The notes: generated by a model not told the origin, from the sequence alone. Shown: positions 31,403 to 40,808, counted from the stretch's first letter. The stretch is DNA of 64,000 nt from Nitrospinaceae bacterium (GCA_021604505.1 BQJC01000001.1:124001-188000); one strand, 5' to 3'. Numbers and translations are program-made.

Positions 31403-31863
31403 TATACGAAACAACACGGTTTGGCCCTCTTGAGGTCAAGGAAAACGAGATCCTCAATTTCCCTGTAGGTCTTTACGGATTTGAAAGGGAAAGAGACTTC
31501 ATACGGCTGCCTTTCAATCCCAATATAGAAAGCCCCATGGAATGGTTGCAGTCGCTTAAAACGCCGGGCCTGGCATTTGTGATCACCGATCCCTTCCTTT
31601 ACGTGCCCGACTATTCAGTCAAATTAACGGAGGAGGAAAAAAAACAAATCCGTTTTGAACCGGGACACACGCTGATGACGCGCGCCATCGTCACCCTTCC
31701 TGAAAACTACCTGGAGATGACCGCCAATCTCGTCGCTCCCATCATCGTCAACCTCAATTCAGGGCTGGCCAGACAATTTGTCTTAACATCCATGGAATAC
31801 GATACGCGTCATTACCTGCTTCCTCAGGAAGTCAGGGAAGGTAAAGTGAAGACTCCCGAATAA
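31399..31863 (+). CDS. fliW: Flagellar assembly factor FliW
   Basis: 154 residues with the family pattern (TRFGPLEVKENEILNFPVGLYGFE, FVITDPFLYVPDYSVKL, NLVAPIIVNLNSGLARQFVL). FliW binds CsrA at an allosteric site and is itself titrated by flagellin, so free flagellin releases CsrA to repress flagellin translation. The ATGA overlap with csrA means both are made together. With flagellin at 5930-6781, all three parts of the FliW-CsrA-flagellin switch are in this window. Confidence 0.96.
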   Translation: MIYETTRFGPLEVKENEILNFPVGLYGFERERDFIRLPFNPNIESPMEWLQSLKTPGLAFVITDPFLYVPDYSVKLTEEEKKQIRFEPGHTLMTRAIVTLPENYLEMTANLVAPIIVNLNSGLARQFVLTSMEYDTRHYLLPQEVREGKVKTPE

Positions 31864-31874
31864 AAGCCCTTCCA

Positions 31875-33206
31875 TCATTTCTTATCACCCGTTTTTTTGC
31901 TGAACGCCATCAGATAATCCCGCATTTCTTTTAAAGCCGTGTTCGCATCAATATAGATATAAGTATCCCTGGATGAGGAATTGAGAGCAAAATTGACTCT
32001 CGACAGCTGCGAGCCATCCACAAACATGAGATCTGTCCACGGCGGGGACACCCGGTAGTCGCGGTTTTTTTTCAAAAAATCAATGAAGTTTTGAAACGCT
32101 TTAGCGCAAAGTTCAGAGCCGAGACCCTCCAGATCGCAAACCGCTCTAAGGCCGGCATGATTATTTTTAGACCGGCCCTCCAGCTTTTCCGCCCGGATGG
32201 TATTTCGGGTGGCTTCCTTTCGGGACGGTTTTTGCGAAAAATGCTTGATGATCTCGGCGGCGGGTAAATCATAGCGCAGGGTGACATGAAAATCATCCTG
32301 CACAAGCGTATTGAACCGGTCGATCGTCACCCGTCCCCAGAATTTTTCCTGTAAAATATCATCTTCACTGGCCTGCGATAAGTTCAAAGCCCCCTGCTTA
32401 CATTCTTCCGCGGAAAGATCCGGCGCACACAAAAAGTTCTCCGATTGCAACCGTTCCTTAAAAGCTTGACCGTGCTGGGTCTGGATTTCCTCGTACACCC
32501 GTTTCTTTGCAGACCATATCTGGTCGATGTCTTTTTTAAGGTGATCCAGCATATTCTGCGGAGGGCTGTTAAAACTCAACGCCAATGAATAAGGATCTTT
32601 TAGAGGACGTTGAGTAGCAGAGATCACGATTTCTCTCCACTTCATTTTCTTGAGCGAGTTTCCTGGCTCAACCGTGGCCAGATTTTGATACCCCGTCAGA
32701 CATTGCTCGTTGGATATTTCCATACTGCAATAGAGTTGTTCGATCTTTATTTCCTGGGCAATCGCTCGCTTCAACGCATGGATCTTATCCAGGAATTTTT
32801 CTCTCTCATCCGGGCTTTTGTTTTGTTTCAGAAGTTGAATCAATTTTTCTTTGGAAACGTCCCAGGGCACCAGGAGGGTATGAAATCCTCCCGTTCTGAG
32901 AAACCGCGTGCTGATCCCTACGGTGCGAATATCAGGCTCCGAAACCTCAACCAGAGCCGCTTTTAGAGTGCGGGCTCCCTGGAGACAGTTGGCAATTAAA
33001 GGGATTTGGTTTTCTGTAAAGCCAATGTCCCTGATGAACGGAAAACACTCCAGAGATTTAATCCCGTGTTGTTTTTCGAGATGAGATTTTTCCAGCAACA
33101 GCTGATTCAACGCACTTTCAGCCGCAAGCACATTTTCCGTCCAGCCGTGAAGCGAGACAAAAGCAAATGCAATCACCGCCAGCAGGTTGAGTTTCAATCG
33201 GGTCAT
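31875..33206 (-). CDS. Secreted protein with repeated cysteine-pair motif, unknown function
   Basis: 443 residues with a signal peptide (MTRLKLNLLAVIAFAFVSLHGWTENVLAA). Four related segments carry paired cysteines: LECFPFIRDIGFTENQ...NCLQGA, LYCSMEISNEQCLTGYQNL, FLCAPDLSAEECKQGALNL and AVCDLEGLGSELCAKAFQNF. Each is followed by 50-100 residues with recurring arginine- and aromatic-rich strands. The pairs likely form disulfides in the periplasm. No known domain is recognised. It is convergent with fliW and sits 15 bases downstream of the RND-operon barrel gene on the same strand, so it could be its last gene. Confidence 0.75.
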   Translation of the reverse strand: MTRLKLNLLAVIAFAFVSLHGWTENVLAAESALNQLLLEKSHLEKQHGIKSLECFPFIRDIGFTENQIPLIANCLQGARTLKAALVEVSEPDIRTVGISTRFLRTGGFHTLLVPWDVSKEKLIQLLKQNKSPDEREKFLDKIHALKRAIAQEIKIEQLYCSMEISNEQCLTGYQNLATVEPGNSLKKMKWREIVISATQRPLKDPYSLALSFNSPPQNMLDHLKKDIDQIWSAKKRVYEEIQTQHGQAFKERLQSENFLCAPDLSAEECKQGALNLSQASEDDILQEKFWGRVTIDRFNTLVQDDFHVTLRYDLPAAEIIKHFSQKPSRKEATRNTIRAEKLEGRSKNNHAGLRAVCDLEGLGSELCAKAFQNFIDFLKKNRDYRVSPPWTDLMFVDGSQLSRVNFALNSSSRDTYIYIDANTALKEMRDYLMAFSKKTGDKK

Positions 33207-33221
33207 AGGTTTTGAGTTTAA

Positions 33222-34460
33222 TTAAAAATAATAATTCAATTCCATCTGGATCAAGTCATCTGCCCGTTGGTCGAATTGCAGATCGCTGACAGGTTGACTG
33301 AATGAAGCGCGCATTTCAACGGTTAATTTCCAGTGGTCACCGAAGCGGCGGCTGGTTTCCAGAAATGCAGAACGCGCGTTGTCGGTCATGTCCTGGACAA
33401 AACCCAAAAGGACTTCCGTACTTTCCGGATCGTTGACCGTGAGACGTAAGGCCAGGGCGATGTCGTTTTCCAGAGGGGTGGTTGCCTGATTTCCCCGCTC
33501 ATCAAAGATTACCTCAACCAGCGCACCCAGGTCCATAGAGGTTTCGTAAATTCGAGTGAAAGTGTATTCGAACCCCCCGGTCCAGGAAAAATAATCCTCA
33601 TTTCCCTGTCCCGCCCGGTAAAGGGCCTCCAGCTTCCACAGCCAGTCTTCCACCACATAGGAAAGGTCGAGTCCGGTTTGATGGATTTGTTCGTAAAGAG
33701 GAATGAGGATGGGATTGCCCGCGCCATCCGCACCTGGAAGCAAAGTTGGTTCACGGCCCGTACCGATGAAATGATAAATCCCGGCATCCCAGTCGCCAAA
33801 CGTGTTGCTGTAACGGAAGGCCCAGTCCGTATGCCATTCCTGGGCGGCGCTTTCAAAAACCGCCCGGTCCGTATCCACCACAAGGGCTCCTCGCAAGCGT
33901 CCTTCCCGTCCGGGGAAGGTGCGTTCACGGAAAAAGGGAAGCATGAAAAAATCCACCGTTCCCCAGTCGCGGGCCAGGGAAAGGTTGACCATCGGTTGGC
34001 CCAATTTGTCTTCCGTGTCGACGTTTTCTACCAGGTCAGTCTGATTGATGATGTCGATCAGATGCACCACCTCGGTGACGCCCCAGAAAACTTTTCTCAC
34101 TCCCAGGCGCAACTCAAAACTATCGTGGAGCCACAGATAGGTGAGTTCACGAATGTCGAAATGAGTGCGCTCGTCGTCGGCGCTGTCCAGGCGGAAAAAA
34201 GGGACAAACGTGAAACTGCTGCCGCTTTCGAATTCGTGGTAATACTCCGGGTTGGCCACGAAAGAACCGGAATGATCCTTTTGTCCCGGTTGAATGGCGC
34301 TTTGGGAAAATACTCTGGCCTCTCCTCCCACGAATCCGGAAAACTCATGGGCGGTTGCGTTGGCACTTGCCAAGGAAAAAAGACCCAGAACCATCCCGAA
34401 GACGTATCTACGGTGGGTCGATAACCGTCTTCGGTCATTGTGATGGTTCGGGTAAGTCAT
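33222..34460 (-). CDS. Outer-membrane beta-barrel of the RND exporter operon
   Basis: 412 residues with a signal peptide (YVFGMVLGLFSLASANATAHE) and a long series of alternating amphipathic strands ending in an aromatic C-terminus (MELNYYF), as expected for an outer-membrane barrel. The pattern (LRLGVRKVFWGVTEVVHLIDIIN, LARDWGTVDFFMLPFFRER) resembles DUF1302-like barrels found with MMPL/RND permeases and LolA-like proteins. It lies 5 bases after the lipoprotein-sorting gene, clearly one operon. It may receive or display cargo delivered across the periplasm. Confidence 0.82.
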   Translation of the reverse strand: MTYPNHHNDRRRLSTHRRYVFGMVLGLFSLASANATAHEFSGFVGGEARVFSQSAIQPGQKDHSGSFVANPEYYHEFESGSSFTFVPFFRLDSADDERTHFDIRELTYLWLHDSFELRLGVRKVFWGVTEVVHLIDIINQTDLVENVDTEDKLGQPMVNLSLARDWGTVDFFMLPFFRERTFPGREGRLRGALVVDTDRAVFESAAQEWHTDWAFRYSNTFGDWDAGIYHFIGTGREPTLLPGADGAGNPILIPLYEQIHQTGLDLSYVVEDWLWKLEALYRAGQGNEDYFSWTGGFEYTFTRIYETSMDLGALVEVIFDERGNQATTPLENDIALALRLTVNDPESTEVLLGFVQDMTDNARSAFLETSRRFGDHWKLTVEMRASFSQPVSDLQFDQRADDLIQMELNYYF

Positions 34461-34465
34461 GAAAC

Positions 34466-35248
34466 CTAACGCGCGCGTTTCAGGCTGTTTCTATTAAAAT
34501 CCTTATCGCTCAGCCCGGTTCGAAATTGGTAATCCGACCAAATTAAAAGCGTGCTTTTCCCCGTTTGGTGATTTTCCATAAACATTTCCTCAGGATGCCA
34601 ATACTGGCCCAGATATTGATTGTATCTCTTATTGGTCTGGGTTTTTAGAAGCGCATTCTTGCGGTCGTAAAATTCAATCTTGTAGATACGGTATTCCGCT
34701 TTATCGAGCCAGACCACCTGCCGGGTGTACCCCGAGTTTTTATACACGGGATAGCGTTCGAACACGAAACATTCCTTGCCATCCAGAGTTTCATCCGCAA
34801 TCCATTTGTAATTATACTTTTCCACTTCCTGACTGGTGACATCCTCATAAGCAAACTCACTGCCCATGAACGAACCGGACTTGTTGGACGAACTGATCCG
34901 TTTGACCCGTTTTAAAGCAGGAAGGAACAGCCATTGATCGTCACTGCCGGTTTTGTGAGTGAAATTTAACAGAGCCGTTCCTTTCACATCCCGCGGTTTG
35001 TCGAAAATGACCAGAGATTTGTCCCCGTCACCCTCAACTTCCAGGGTTTTGTTGCGGATATCCCGGGTGCTCTCCTCGCCCTGGCGGTTTTTTAAAATCA
35101 TCATCAGGTTCGCCGTGAAATCGTCGAAGCCGTTATCGCGCTTATCGTCTTCCACCGCGATGGCCAGTCCTTTTTCCTCCGGACTCTCCGCCATGACGGA
35201 TAAGGGGCTAAGAAAAAATATTGCAAACAAAATAAAAATTCGAAACAT
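34466..35248 (-). CDS. Outer-membrane lipoprotein-sorting-like protein (LolA-like fold)
   Basis: 260 residues with a signal peptide (MFRIFILFAIFFLSPLSVMAE). The motif train (NLMMILKNRQGEESTRDI, LVIFDKPRDVKGTALLNF, DQWLFLPALKRVKRISSSNKSGSFMGSEFAYED) identifies the PF17131-type family, periplasmic proteins with a LolA/LolB-like lipid-binding half-barrel. They are nearly always encoded with an MMPL-type RND permease, as here, suggesting a relay of hydrophobic molecules to the outer membrane. It is flanked by the permease (80 bases upstream) and a barrel (5 bases downstream). Confidence 0.9.
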   Translation of the reverse strand: MFRIFILFAIFFLSPLSVMAESPEEKGLAIAVEDDKRDNGFDDFTANLMMILKNRQGEESTRDIRNKTLEVEGDGDKSLVIFDKPRDVKGTALLNFTHKTGSDDQWLFLPALKRVKRISSSNKSGSFMGSEFAYEDVTSQEVEKYNYKWIADETLDGKECFVFERYPVYKNSGYTRQVVWLDKAEYRIYKIEFYDRKNALLKTQTNKRYNQYLGQYWHPEEMFMENHQTGKSTLLIWSDYQFRTGLSDKDFNRNSLKRAR

Positions 35249-35328
35249 GGGCGTTTCTCCAGAGGCAAAAATTGAATTATACGAACAGGGTATCGAAAAT
35301 TGTCATCAACAAATTGCGATGTAAAATT

Positions 35329-37650
35329 TCAGGTAGTTTCAGGCGCAACCGAACCGGGCAACTCCGTCGTTTTCTGTTTTTTTCCCTCCAGCTTCATCAA
35401 CAGCGGAGGGAGAAATAAAAAGTCTGCCAGAAGAGCCGAAAGAATGGCGATGGTCGTCATGATTCCCAGGTGGGAATTCATCGTGAATCCCGAATAAGAG
35501 AGCACTAAAAACCCGGCCACCAGAATCAACGATGTCACCCCAAGAGCGGTGCCCACGGTGTGAAACGAGTAACGGACGGCATCCTCGGCGCTTTTATTTT
35601 GTTCCCGCCGGGCGCGCAGGTATTTGCTCAGAAAGTGCACCGTGTCGTCGACGATGATCCCGAGCGCCACAGGCGCCACCACAGCCACCGCAAACCCGAT
35701 TTCTTGATAAATGAGTCCCCATACCCCGAAGGTCATCAAAACCGGACCGATATTGGGAATGATGCTGATGACACCGATCTTCAAACTGCGGAGCACGACA
35801 ATCAGAATGACGGAAATGAGCAGGAGAGCCAACAGCGTCCCCGTCATCATGCTCACCAGATTACGCTTGGCGATGTGGGAAAACATGATCAAGGGGCTGG
35901 CGCCGTGGGTTGCCATACTGGCCGGTGCATTTTCCTTCAACCACGCCTGTGCCCGCTCTTCAAGCTCCAGCACCTCCTTAGTGGAAATACTTTCCAGAAC
36001 TGCCGTGAGCCGGGTGGACGATTTATCGACGTTTATTTGATTGTTGAGATCCAACCCGAAGGGCAGGGACAACTCGTACAGGAGCAGGTACTGGGCGGAC
36101 AGGTTGCGTTCATCCGGAATCCGGTAAAAGGCCGGGTCGTCGAAATTCAGATTCTTATTCAACCGCTTCATCGTATCGGTCAGGGTGTTCACATACAGAA
36201 CACCGGGCTGTTGACGGTACCATTCGGAAAACGTTTCCAGTGTCTCCAGATAATCCGGGTTGCTGATGCCGCCGGACTCTCCGGCGCTCAGAGAATAGCT
36301 GATCGATTCGAATCCGGTGAGGCGGGCTTCCACGTAATCGTTGTCAGTGCGGAACTGGTAACGGGAGTCAAAATACTCGTTGAACTTCTCATCGATCTCG
36401 ATTCTAGGAATCTGTGCGGCGATGACGATGATGAATGCCAGCATTCCCCAGTACAGGCGCGTTCTATGCAGAATGACAAATTCCGCAAAGCGGTCGAAAA
36501 ACTCGCGCCGATTCTGAACCGTGCCCTTGACCTTGAGCGGCAGAATCGCCAGCACTGCCGGCAGGAAGCCCACCGAATACACGTAGGCGGCCATCACTCC
36601 CATGGCGACGATGTTTCCCAAATGCCAGAAAGGCGGGGAGTCGCCGAAGTTGAGACTCAAAAATCCGATGGCGGTGGTCACACTGGTGATGAAAATCGGT
36701 TGATGGTTGATGCGCAGAGATTCCACGATCGCCTCGTGTTTGCTTTTGCCCAGCCGCATTTCGTGAAGCATGGTGACCAGAAGGTGAATGCTGTCGGCCA
36801 CCGCCAGTGTGAGAATGATCGTGGGTGCGTTGGCGGAAACGGGTGTCAACTGGATTCCCAGCCATCCCGCAAGCCCCATGCCTGTGAGTATCGAAAAAGC
36901 GATGACCACCACCGTGGTCAGGGTTGCCTGAAACGAACGCAGCACGAAGGTCATGATGATGAACACCAACAGGTACATGATCGGAACCAGTGTCATCATG
37001 TCCCCTTGTCCGGCTTCACTGAAGGCGTTGTTCATGAAGACGACGCCTGTCAGGTAGACGTTGACTCCAGGATGTTTTTTGTGGATATCGTCCGCCATCT
37101 TACGGGCAAAAGCGACCACCTCCGGCGTTTCGTTGATGGATTTTCCGGGAAGATTGATGATCATATTCACCGCGGTCATATCGGCGGCGGGATTGATGAG
37201 TCGTTTGATGAGGAGCGGTTCATTTAAAGCGATTTGTTTTTTCTTTTCCAGGTCTTCATCGGAAAGATTGAGAGCATCTTCTACCAGATCCTCCACAATC
37301 AGGTCATCGCCATCCGCCCAGGTGTGCTGAAAATTGGTGATGGAATCCACGCGGATAGAATAAGGGGTCTGCCATGAGGCTTGGGTCACCTCCTCAACAA
37401 CCGCCAGAAATTCCCGGCTGAACACCTCACCGTCTTTCGGCTCCAGGGCAATCATGAGATTGTCCTCTTTGGTGTAGGTATTTTGAATTCGCTCAAACGC
37501 TTCCAGTTGTGGGTTTCCTTTGCTGAAGAAAGCCCGGTAGTCGGTAGAAAACCCAAGAAACCGGCCGCCGCTGGCGGCAGTCATCATGAGTGCCAGAGAG
37601 CCGGCAATGATCCACCATCGGTATCGGATGACGCCTTCGCCAAAATTCAT
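35329..37650 (-). CDS. RND-superfamily (MMPL/SSD-type) exporter permease
   Basis: 773 residues: two repeats of one membrane helix, a periplasmic loop of about 180-200 residues, and five membrane helices, 12 in total. The first loop contains FSTDYRAFFSKGNPQLEAFERIQ, and the helix-4 region has LTLAVADSIHLLVTMLHE and VAPVALGIIVDDTVHFLSKY, where the intramembrane Asp residues carry protons. These hydrophobe/amphiphile exporters move lipids, hopanoids or similar molecules. It is in an operon with a LolA-like protein and barrel and is preceded by a TetR gene with a shared operator-like sequence. Confidence 0.92.
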   Translation of the reverse strand: MNFGEGVIRYRWWIIAGSLALMMTAASGGRFLGFSTDYRAFFSKGNPQLEAFERIQNTYTKEDNLMIALEPKDGEVFSREFLAVVEEVTQASWQTPYSIRVDSITNFQHTWADGDDLIVEDLVEDALNLSDEDLEKKKQIALNEPLLIKRLINPAADMTAVNMIINLPGKSINETPEVVAFARKMADDIHKKHPGVNVYLTGVVFMNNAFSEAGQGDMMTLVPIMYLLVFIIMTFVLRSFQATLTTVVVIAFSILTGMGLAGWLGIQLTPVSANAPTIILTLAVADSIHLLVTMLHEMRLGKSKHEAIVESLRINHQPIFITSVTTAIGFLSLNFGDSPPFWHLGNIVAMGVMAAYVYSVGFLPAVLAILPLKVKGTVQNRREFFDRFAEFVILHRTRLYWGMLAFIIVIAAQIPRIEIDEKFNEYFDSRYQFRTDNDYVEARLTGFESISYSLSAGESGGISNPDYLETLETFSEWYRQQPGVLYVNTLTDTMKRLNKNLNFDDPAFYRIPDERNLSAQYLLLYELSLPFGLDLNNQINVDKSSTRLTAVLESISTKEVLELEERAQAWLKENAPASMATHGASPLIMFSHIAKRNLVSMMTGTLLALLLISVILIVVLRSLKIGVISIIPNIGPVLMTFGVWGLIYQEIGFAVAVVAPVALGIIVDDTVHFLSKYLRARREQNKSAEDAVRYSFHTVGTALGVTSLILVAGFLVLSYSGFTMNSHLGIMTTIAILSALLADFLFLPPLLMKLEGKKQKTTELPGSVAPETT

Positions 37651-37682
37651 ATTTCTCGCTATGATCCTCTGAAGTTTCTAAA

Positions 37683-37715
37683 AATATTGAATAAATGGTA
37701 AATTATTTATCTATT
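37683..37715. promoter_or_regulatory. Operator-like sequence before RND gene (site A)
   Basis: AATATTGAATA (37683-37693), five bases, TAAATTATTTA (37699-37709), then TCTATT. The same arrangement lies before tetR at 38342-38374. Position directly upstream of the permease start makes it the probable TetR operator. Confidence 0.65.
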
Positions 37716-37726
37716 GAGGCAAAAAA

Positions 37727-38326
37727 TCAGCGTTTTGCAAGGCCTTTGACTAATAATTTGACAACCCCCCGGGATTCTTTTTCCAGCTCTTCCAGGGTAA
37801 AAGCACCCATGAAATGCGGGGCGATGAATTTCATGGTGGCCGCCAGAATGATTTCGGCGGTTTCCAGAACGTCCGGCACTTCAAATTCCCCGGAGCGGTT
37901 GCCTTCAGCCAGAACCTCTGCAACCAAAGACTGCTGGGTTTTGAGATGATTTTCCACGAGGTCCCTACGTTCCGCGGAAATAAAAAGAACCAGCTCGAAA
38001 AGAGGCGGACGATCCGAAAACTCCTGGTGGATATGGCGCAGCTTTGCCAGCATCAGGGCCTCCAGACGCTCAGATGGTGTCATTCCGGTTTGTTTCAAAA
38101 CATCGCGCCACAACTCTTCAGCTTCCTTCATACAGCGCCTGGCGCAGCTTGCTCCGATTTCCTTTTTGTTAGGATAATAGCGGTAGAGGTTACCTGCAGA
38201 CATCAGGCAATCCTTGGCGATTTCAGCCATGGTGGTCTTGCCGAAACCATACTTTCCGAACCGTTTGTGGGCCGAATCCAGTATCTGATTCTTGATTTCT
38301 TCTGTGGTCTCATGGGCAATTTTCAC
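37727..38326 (-). CDS. TetR-family repressor of the RND operon
   Basis: 199 residues. The N-terminal helix-turn-helix (IKNQILDSAHKRFGKYGFGKTTMAEIAKDCLMSAGNLYRYYPNKKEI) is typical TetR. The C-terminal ligand-binding part is helical with a hydrophobic pocket sequence (FELVLFISAERRDLVENHL). TetR members usually repress a neighbouring exporter and release DNA when its substrate binds. It lies just upstream of the RND permease on the same strand, with matching palindrome-rich sequences before each gene. Confidence 0.9.
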   Translation of the reverse strand: MKIAHETTEEIKNQILDSAHKRFGKYGFGKTTMAEIAKDCLMSAGNLYRYYPNKKEIGASCARRCMKEAEELWRDVLKQTGMTPSERLEALMLAKLRHIHQEFSDRPPLFELVLFISAERRDLVENHLKTQQSLVAEVLAEGNRSGEFEVPDVLETAEIILAATMKFIAPHFMGAFTLEELEKESRGVVKLLVKGLAKR

Positions 38327-38341
38327 AAAGCTTCTCCTTTG

Positions 38342-38374
38342 AATATTGAATATTTTATAAATTATTTACTATTT
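38342..38374. promoter_or_regulatory. Operator-like sequence before tetR (site B)
   Basis: AATATTGAATA (38342-38352), five bases, TAAATTATTTA (38358-38368), then CTATTT. It matches site A in both 11-base blocks and their spacing, consistent with autoregulation by the TetR protein. Confidence 0.65.
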
Positions 38375-38538
38375 AATCAACTGAATTTCAAAAAAATGCG
38401 TGGAGGCGGCTTTCAACTCTTTCCCTGTAAACCCAAAGAGTGGTTTAACAATGATTTGACCATTTGGAGGAAATGTCCTATACCCAATTGTGGCCTTCCG
38501 AATGCCGATTTCCATTCTATTCTGAATTGACCATCCTT

Positions 38539-39384
38539 ATGTCCGGCACACCAAAAAAATTTCTTTTCCGCATCGGGCCGAGTTTTGTTCTCGCCGTTAA
38601 AAAGTTTTCACAGATCGACGGGCCACAGCGGGCCGGGGCCTTTGCCTTTTATGCGTTCTTTGCTTTGTTTCCTTTGGTCATCCTCCTGGTCACGTTTGCC
38701 TCAGCCTTCATTGACCAGGGACAAGCCAAAAAACAGGTCATCGATTATATCGAAAGCTATATTCCGATCAGCGGGGAGATGCAGCATTATATATTTGATA
38801 CCGTCGGAGGAGTGGTTAGCGCACGTGGGGAAGCCGGTGTGATTGCCATTTTAATGCTCGTTTGGGCGACTATTAAATTTTTCACAACACTCATTTTCAG
38901 CACCAATCGTGCCTGGGGCACTAAAGTGGGCAACTGGTGGCGTCTGCCGCTGAAAAGTCTCTCGCTATTAGGCATCATGATGGGTGCGGTGCTTGTAGGG
39001 ATCACCCTTCCCACCGTGGTGCGAATGATTCAGAATTGGCTTTTCCCTTTTCCGGAATTTCATTTTTGGTATGGCTTGTGGAACTTTTTCGTTCCATTGA
39101 TAGTTGTTTTCTTCAGCCTGAGCCTGTTTTATAAATTTGCACCCAGACGGTCGACAAAATTTTCTGAAGTGTGGGCGGCGGCCCTGTGCACTACGGTTTT
39201 ACTGCGAATGGGAGAAATCCTGTTTGTGATTTATCTGGAACGTTTTGCCACGCTGAATGCGGTTTATGGGGCGTTTGGCGGGATCATGGCATTATTGCTT
39301 TGGATTTATTTGTCCGGGTGTATTTTTATTTTCGGCGCCTGCCTTTGCGCCGCTCAGTCTGAAATCCTCGAGAATCAATCCTGA
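38539..39384 (+). CDS. YihY/UPF0761 family membrane protein
   Basis: 281 residues from the ATG at 38539; the frame is open from 38464 but the internal ATG gives the family start. Six hydrophobic segments and the landmarks RAGAFAFYAFFALFPLVILL, GGVVSARGEAGVIAILMLVWA, YKFAPRRSTKFSEVWAAALC and YGAFGGIMALLLWIYLSGCIFIFGA place it in YihY/BrkB, once misannotated as RNase BN. The function of the family is uncertain, perhaps transport of lipid-linked or polar molecules. It is divergent from tetR. Confidence 0.92.
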   Translation: MSGTPKKFLFRIGPSFVLAVKKFSQIDGPQRAGAFAFYAFFALFPLVILLVTFASAFIDQGQAKKQVIDYIESYIPISGEMQHYIFDTVGGVVSARGEAGVIAILMLVWATIKFFTTLIFSTNRAWGTKVGNWWRLPLKSLSLLGIMMGAVLVGITLPTVVRMIQNWLFPFPEFHFWYGLWNFFVPLIVVFFSLSLFYKFAPRRSTKFSEVWAAALCTTVLLRMGEILFVIYLERFATLNAVYGAFGGIMALLLWIYLSGCIFIFGACLCAAQSEILENQS

Positions 39385-39438
39385 GAGAGTAAAACGCAAA
39401 AAATTATCTCTCGATGGCTGGATTGGAAAACGGAAAAT

Positions 39439-39978
39439 TCATTCTTGCAGGAGAGCTTCCTTCAAGTCCTCCGAGACTGGATGAGAGCCAATCCACTGTT
39501 CGAGCAAGGCTTCCATCAACCCCGCGCCGGGGTCTTTAAACAGGAATTTGTCGTTTAGAAATAGACTTGTCGCTTTCCCGGGCAAATACATAAACAATAA
39601 AACATCACCCTCGTCCAGATTGGAAAACCCTTTTTTGAATCGGCGAAAAGCTTTACCGGTGACTTCTGATTCGATCGTCTCCCGCCAGACATCGGGCATT
39701 TTATCGGGAAGCATCGAGGTTAAAATTTCAATGCGTATGAGGACCGGGAACTTCAGATTATTAATGGATGCGATCGGTCGAACACGATTGGGGAGATAAA
39801 GCGCGCATTGATAAACGTCCACGAATTCGTAGGAACGAATTCCCGAGGAAAAGTGAGTCCATTTAAGATTATTTAATTTTAATTCAGGAGGCGGACTGGC
39901 ACTCGCATCGGGTGCGGTAAACCCTCCCAAAAAGATAGCCGCAAGTGCCATTAATCGAACCAAAAGGGAAGAAGTCAT
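39439..39978 (-). CDS. Secreted chalcone-isomerase-like protein
   Basis: 179 residues from the ATG at 39978, preceded by AAGGA. A signal peptide (MTSSLLVRLMALAAIFLGGFTAPDASA) is followed by a chalcone-isomerase-like fold: FVDVYQCALYLP, FPVLIRIEIL, EGDVLLFMYLPGKATSLFLND and LMEALLEQWIG are its landmarks. Bacterial members are periplasmic, lack flavonoid chemistry and may bind fatty acids or similar ligands. The gene is convergent with YihY. No operon partner is visible. Confidence 0.85.
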   Translation of the reverse strand: MTSSLLVRLMALAAIFLGGFTAPDASASPPPELKLNNLKWTHFSSGIRSYEFVDVYQCALYLPNRVRPIASINNLKFPVLIRIEILTSMLPDKMPDVWRETIESEVTGKAFRRFKKGFSNLDEGDVLLFMYLPGKATSLFLNDKFLFKDPGAGLMEALLEQWIGSHPVSEDLKEALLQE

Positions 39979-40295
39979 AATCACATCCTTTTTCTGAATA
40001 AATAATTACCAACGCAATAAAACCATTTTCATTAGTATTGGAAATAAAATTATAAAATTCTAATGGAAGACTATTCTACGCGCGTCTTTGTTTTCCGTCA
40101 CCCAAAAGCGAACCTTTCTGAAAAACCGGCCCCGGCTCAGGTTGGATGATCCATAAAACCGAACCTTTTTGTAGAATGAAGGTTTGGCATGACGAATCGG
40201 TGTCCTACAGGGGCGTATATTTCTTCGGCTTGACTCTTTGGCAACGCCAACATAAGGTAGACAAATCCTTTCTCTATATTTGCCAGGAGCCTGCA

Positions 40296-40739
40296 ATGAA
40301 TTTCCGAATTCTTGTGGTTTGTGTTTTATCCTTTGGATTGATGCTGTTGGTGAACGCCTGTGCGACCCACACAGTCTCCAGCGATAAACCGGATCTCATC
40401 GCCGAGCCTCTTACGAACACAGGGGGGCCAAAGGCGTATTGCCGCAAAAATGGCAATGACCTTGTGGTGCAAGTGCGCAACCAGAGCGCCGTCGGAAGCG
40501 ATCAGGCATCCAGGACTCAGGTGACATTTTTCAATGGGGTCGATCTCAAAAAAGTCACCGGTGCTCTTGCCGGGGGCGCTACAGAGGACGTGACTTTTCC
40601 GATGCCTCCCAGTTGTTTTAACCCAGACTGCCGTTTCAAGATTATGGTTGATGCCGACAACGATATCGATGAGAGCCCGGGAGAAACCCCGGATAATCGC
40701 GAGTTCAACAACGATGCGGAGGGCGTTTGTGCAGGATGA
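40296..40739 (+). CDS. Lipoprotein with CARDB-like domain
   Basis: 147 residues from the ATG at 40296, supported by CCAGGAG upstream; longer in-frame starts lack a signal sequence. MNFRILVVCVLSFGLMLLVNAC is a lipoprotein signal with a VNAC lipobox. The rest is one Ig-like CARDB domain (PDLIAEPLTN, DLVVQVRNQSAVGSDQASRTQVTFF, VDADNDIDESPGETPDNREFNND). The acidic DADNDIDES stretch could bind calcium. Two further cysteines (PPSCFNPDC) may form a disulfide. It is likely on the cell envelope; function unknown. Confidence 0.85.
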   Translation: MNFRILVVCVLSFGLMLLVNACATHTVSSDKPDLIAEPLTNTGGPKAYCRKNGNDLVVQVRNQSAVGSDQASRTQVTFFNGVDLKKVTGALAGGATEDVTFPMPPSCFNPDCRFKIMVDADNDIDESPGETPDNREFNNDAEGVCAG

Positions 40740-40808
40740 ATGACTTCCTGGCACCGGAAACAGCTCAATTGACCGGTGAGAGCCCGGTGCGGGGAAAATA
40801 TAAAACGC

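Noticed and set aside
35560-37227. 555-codon plus-strand open frame
   Set aside because: It lies wholly antisense to the RND permease gene, has His/Gln/Arg-rich composition typical of shadow frames and no ribosome-binding site or family match.
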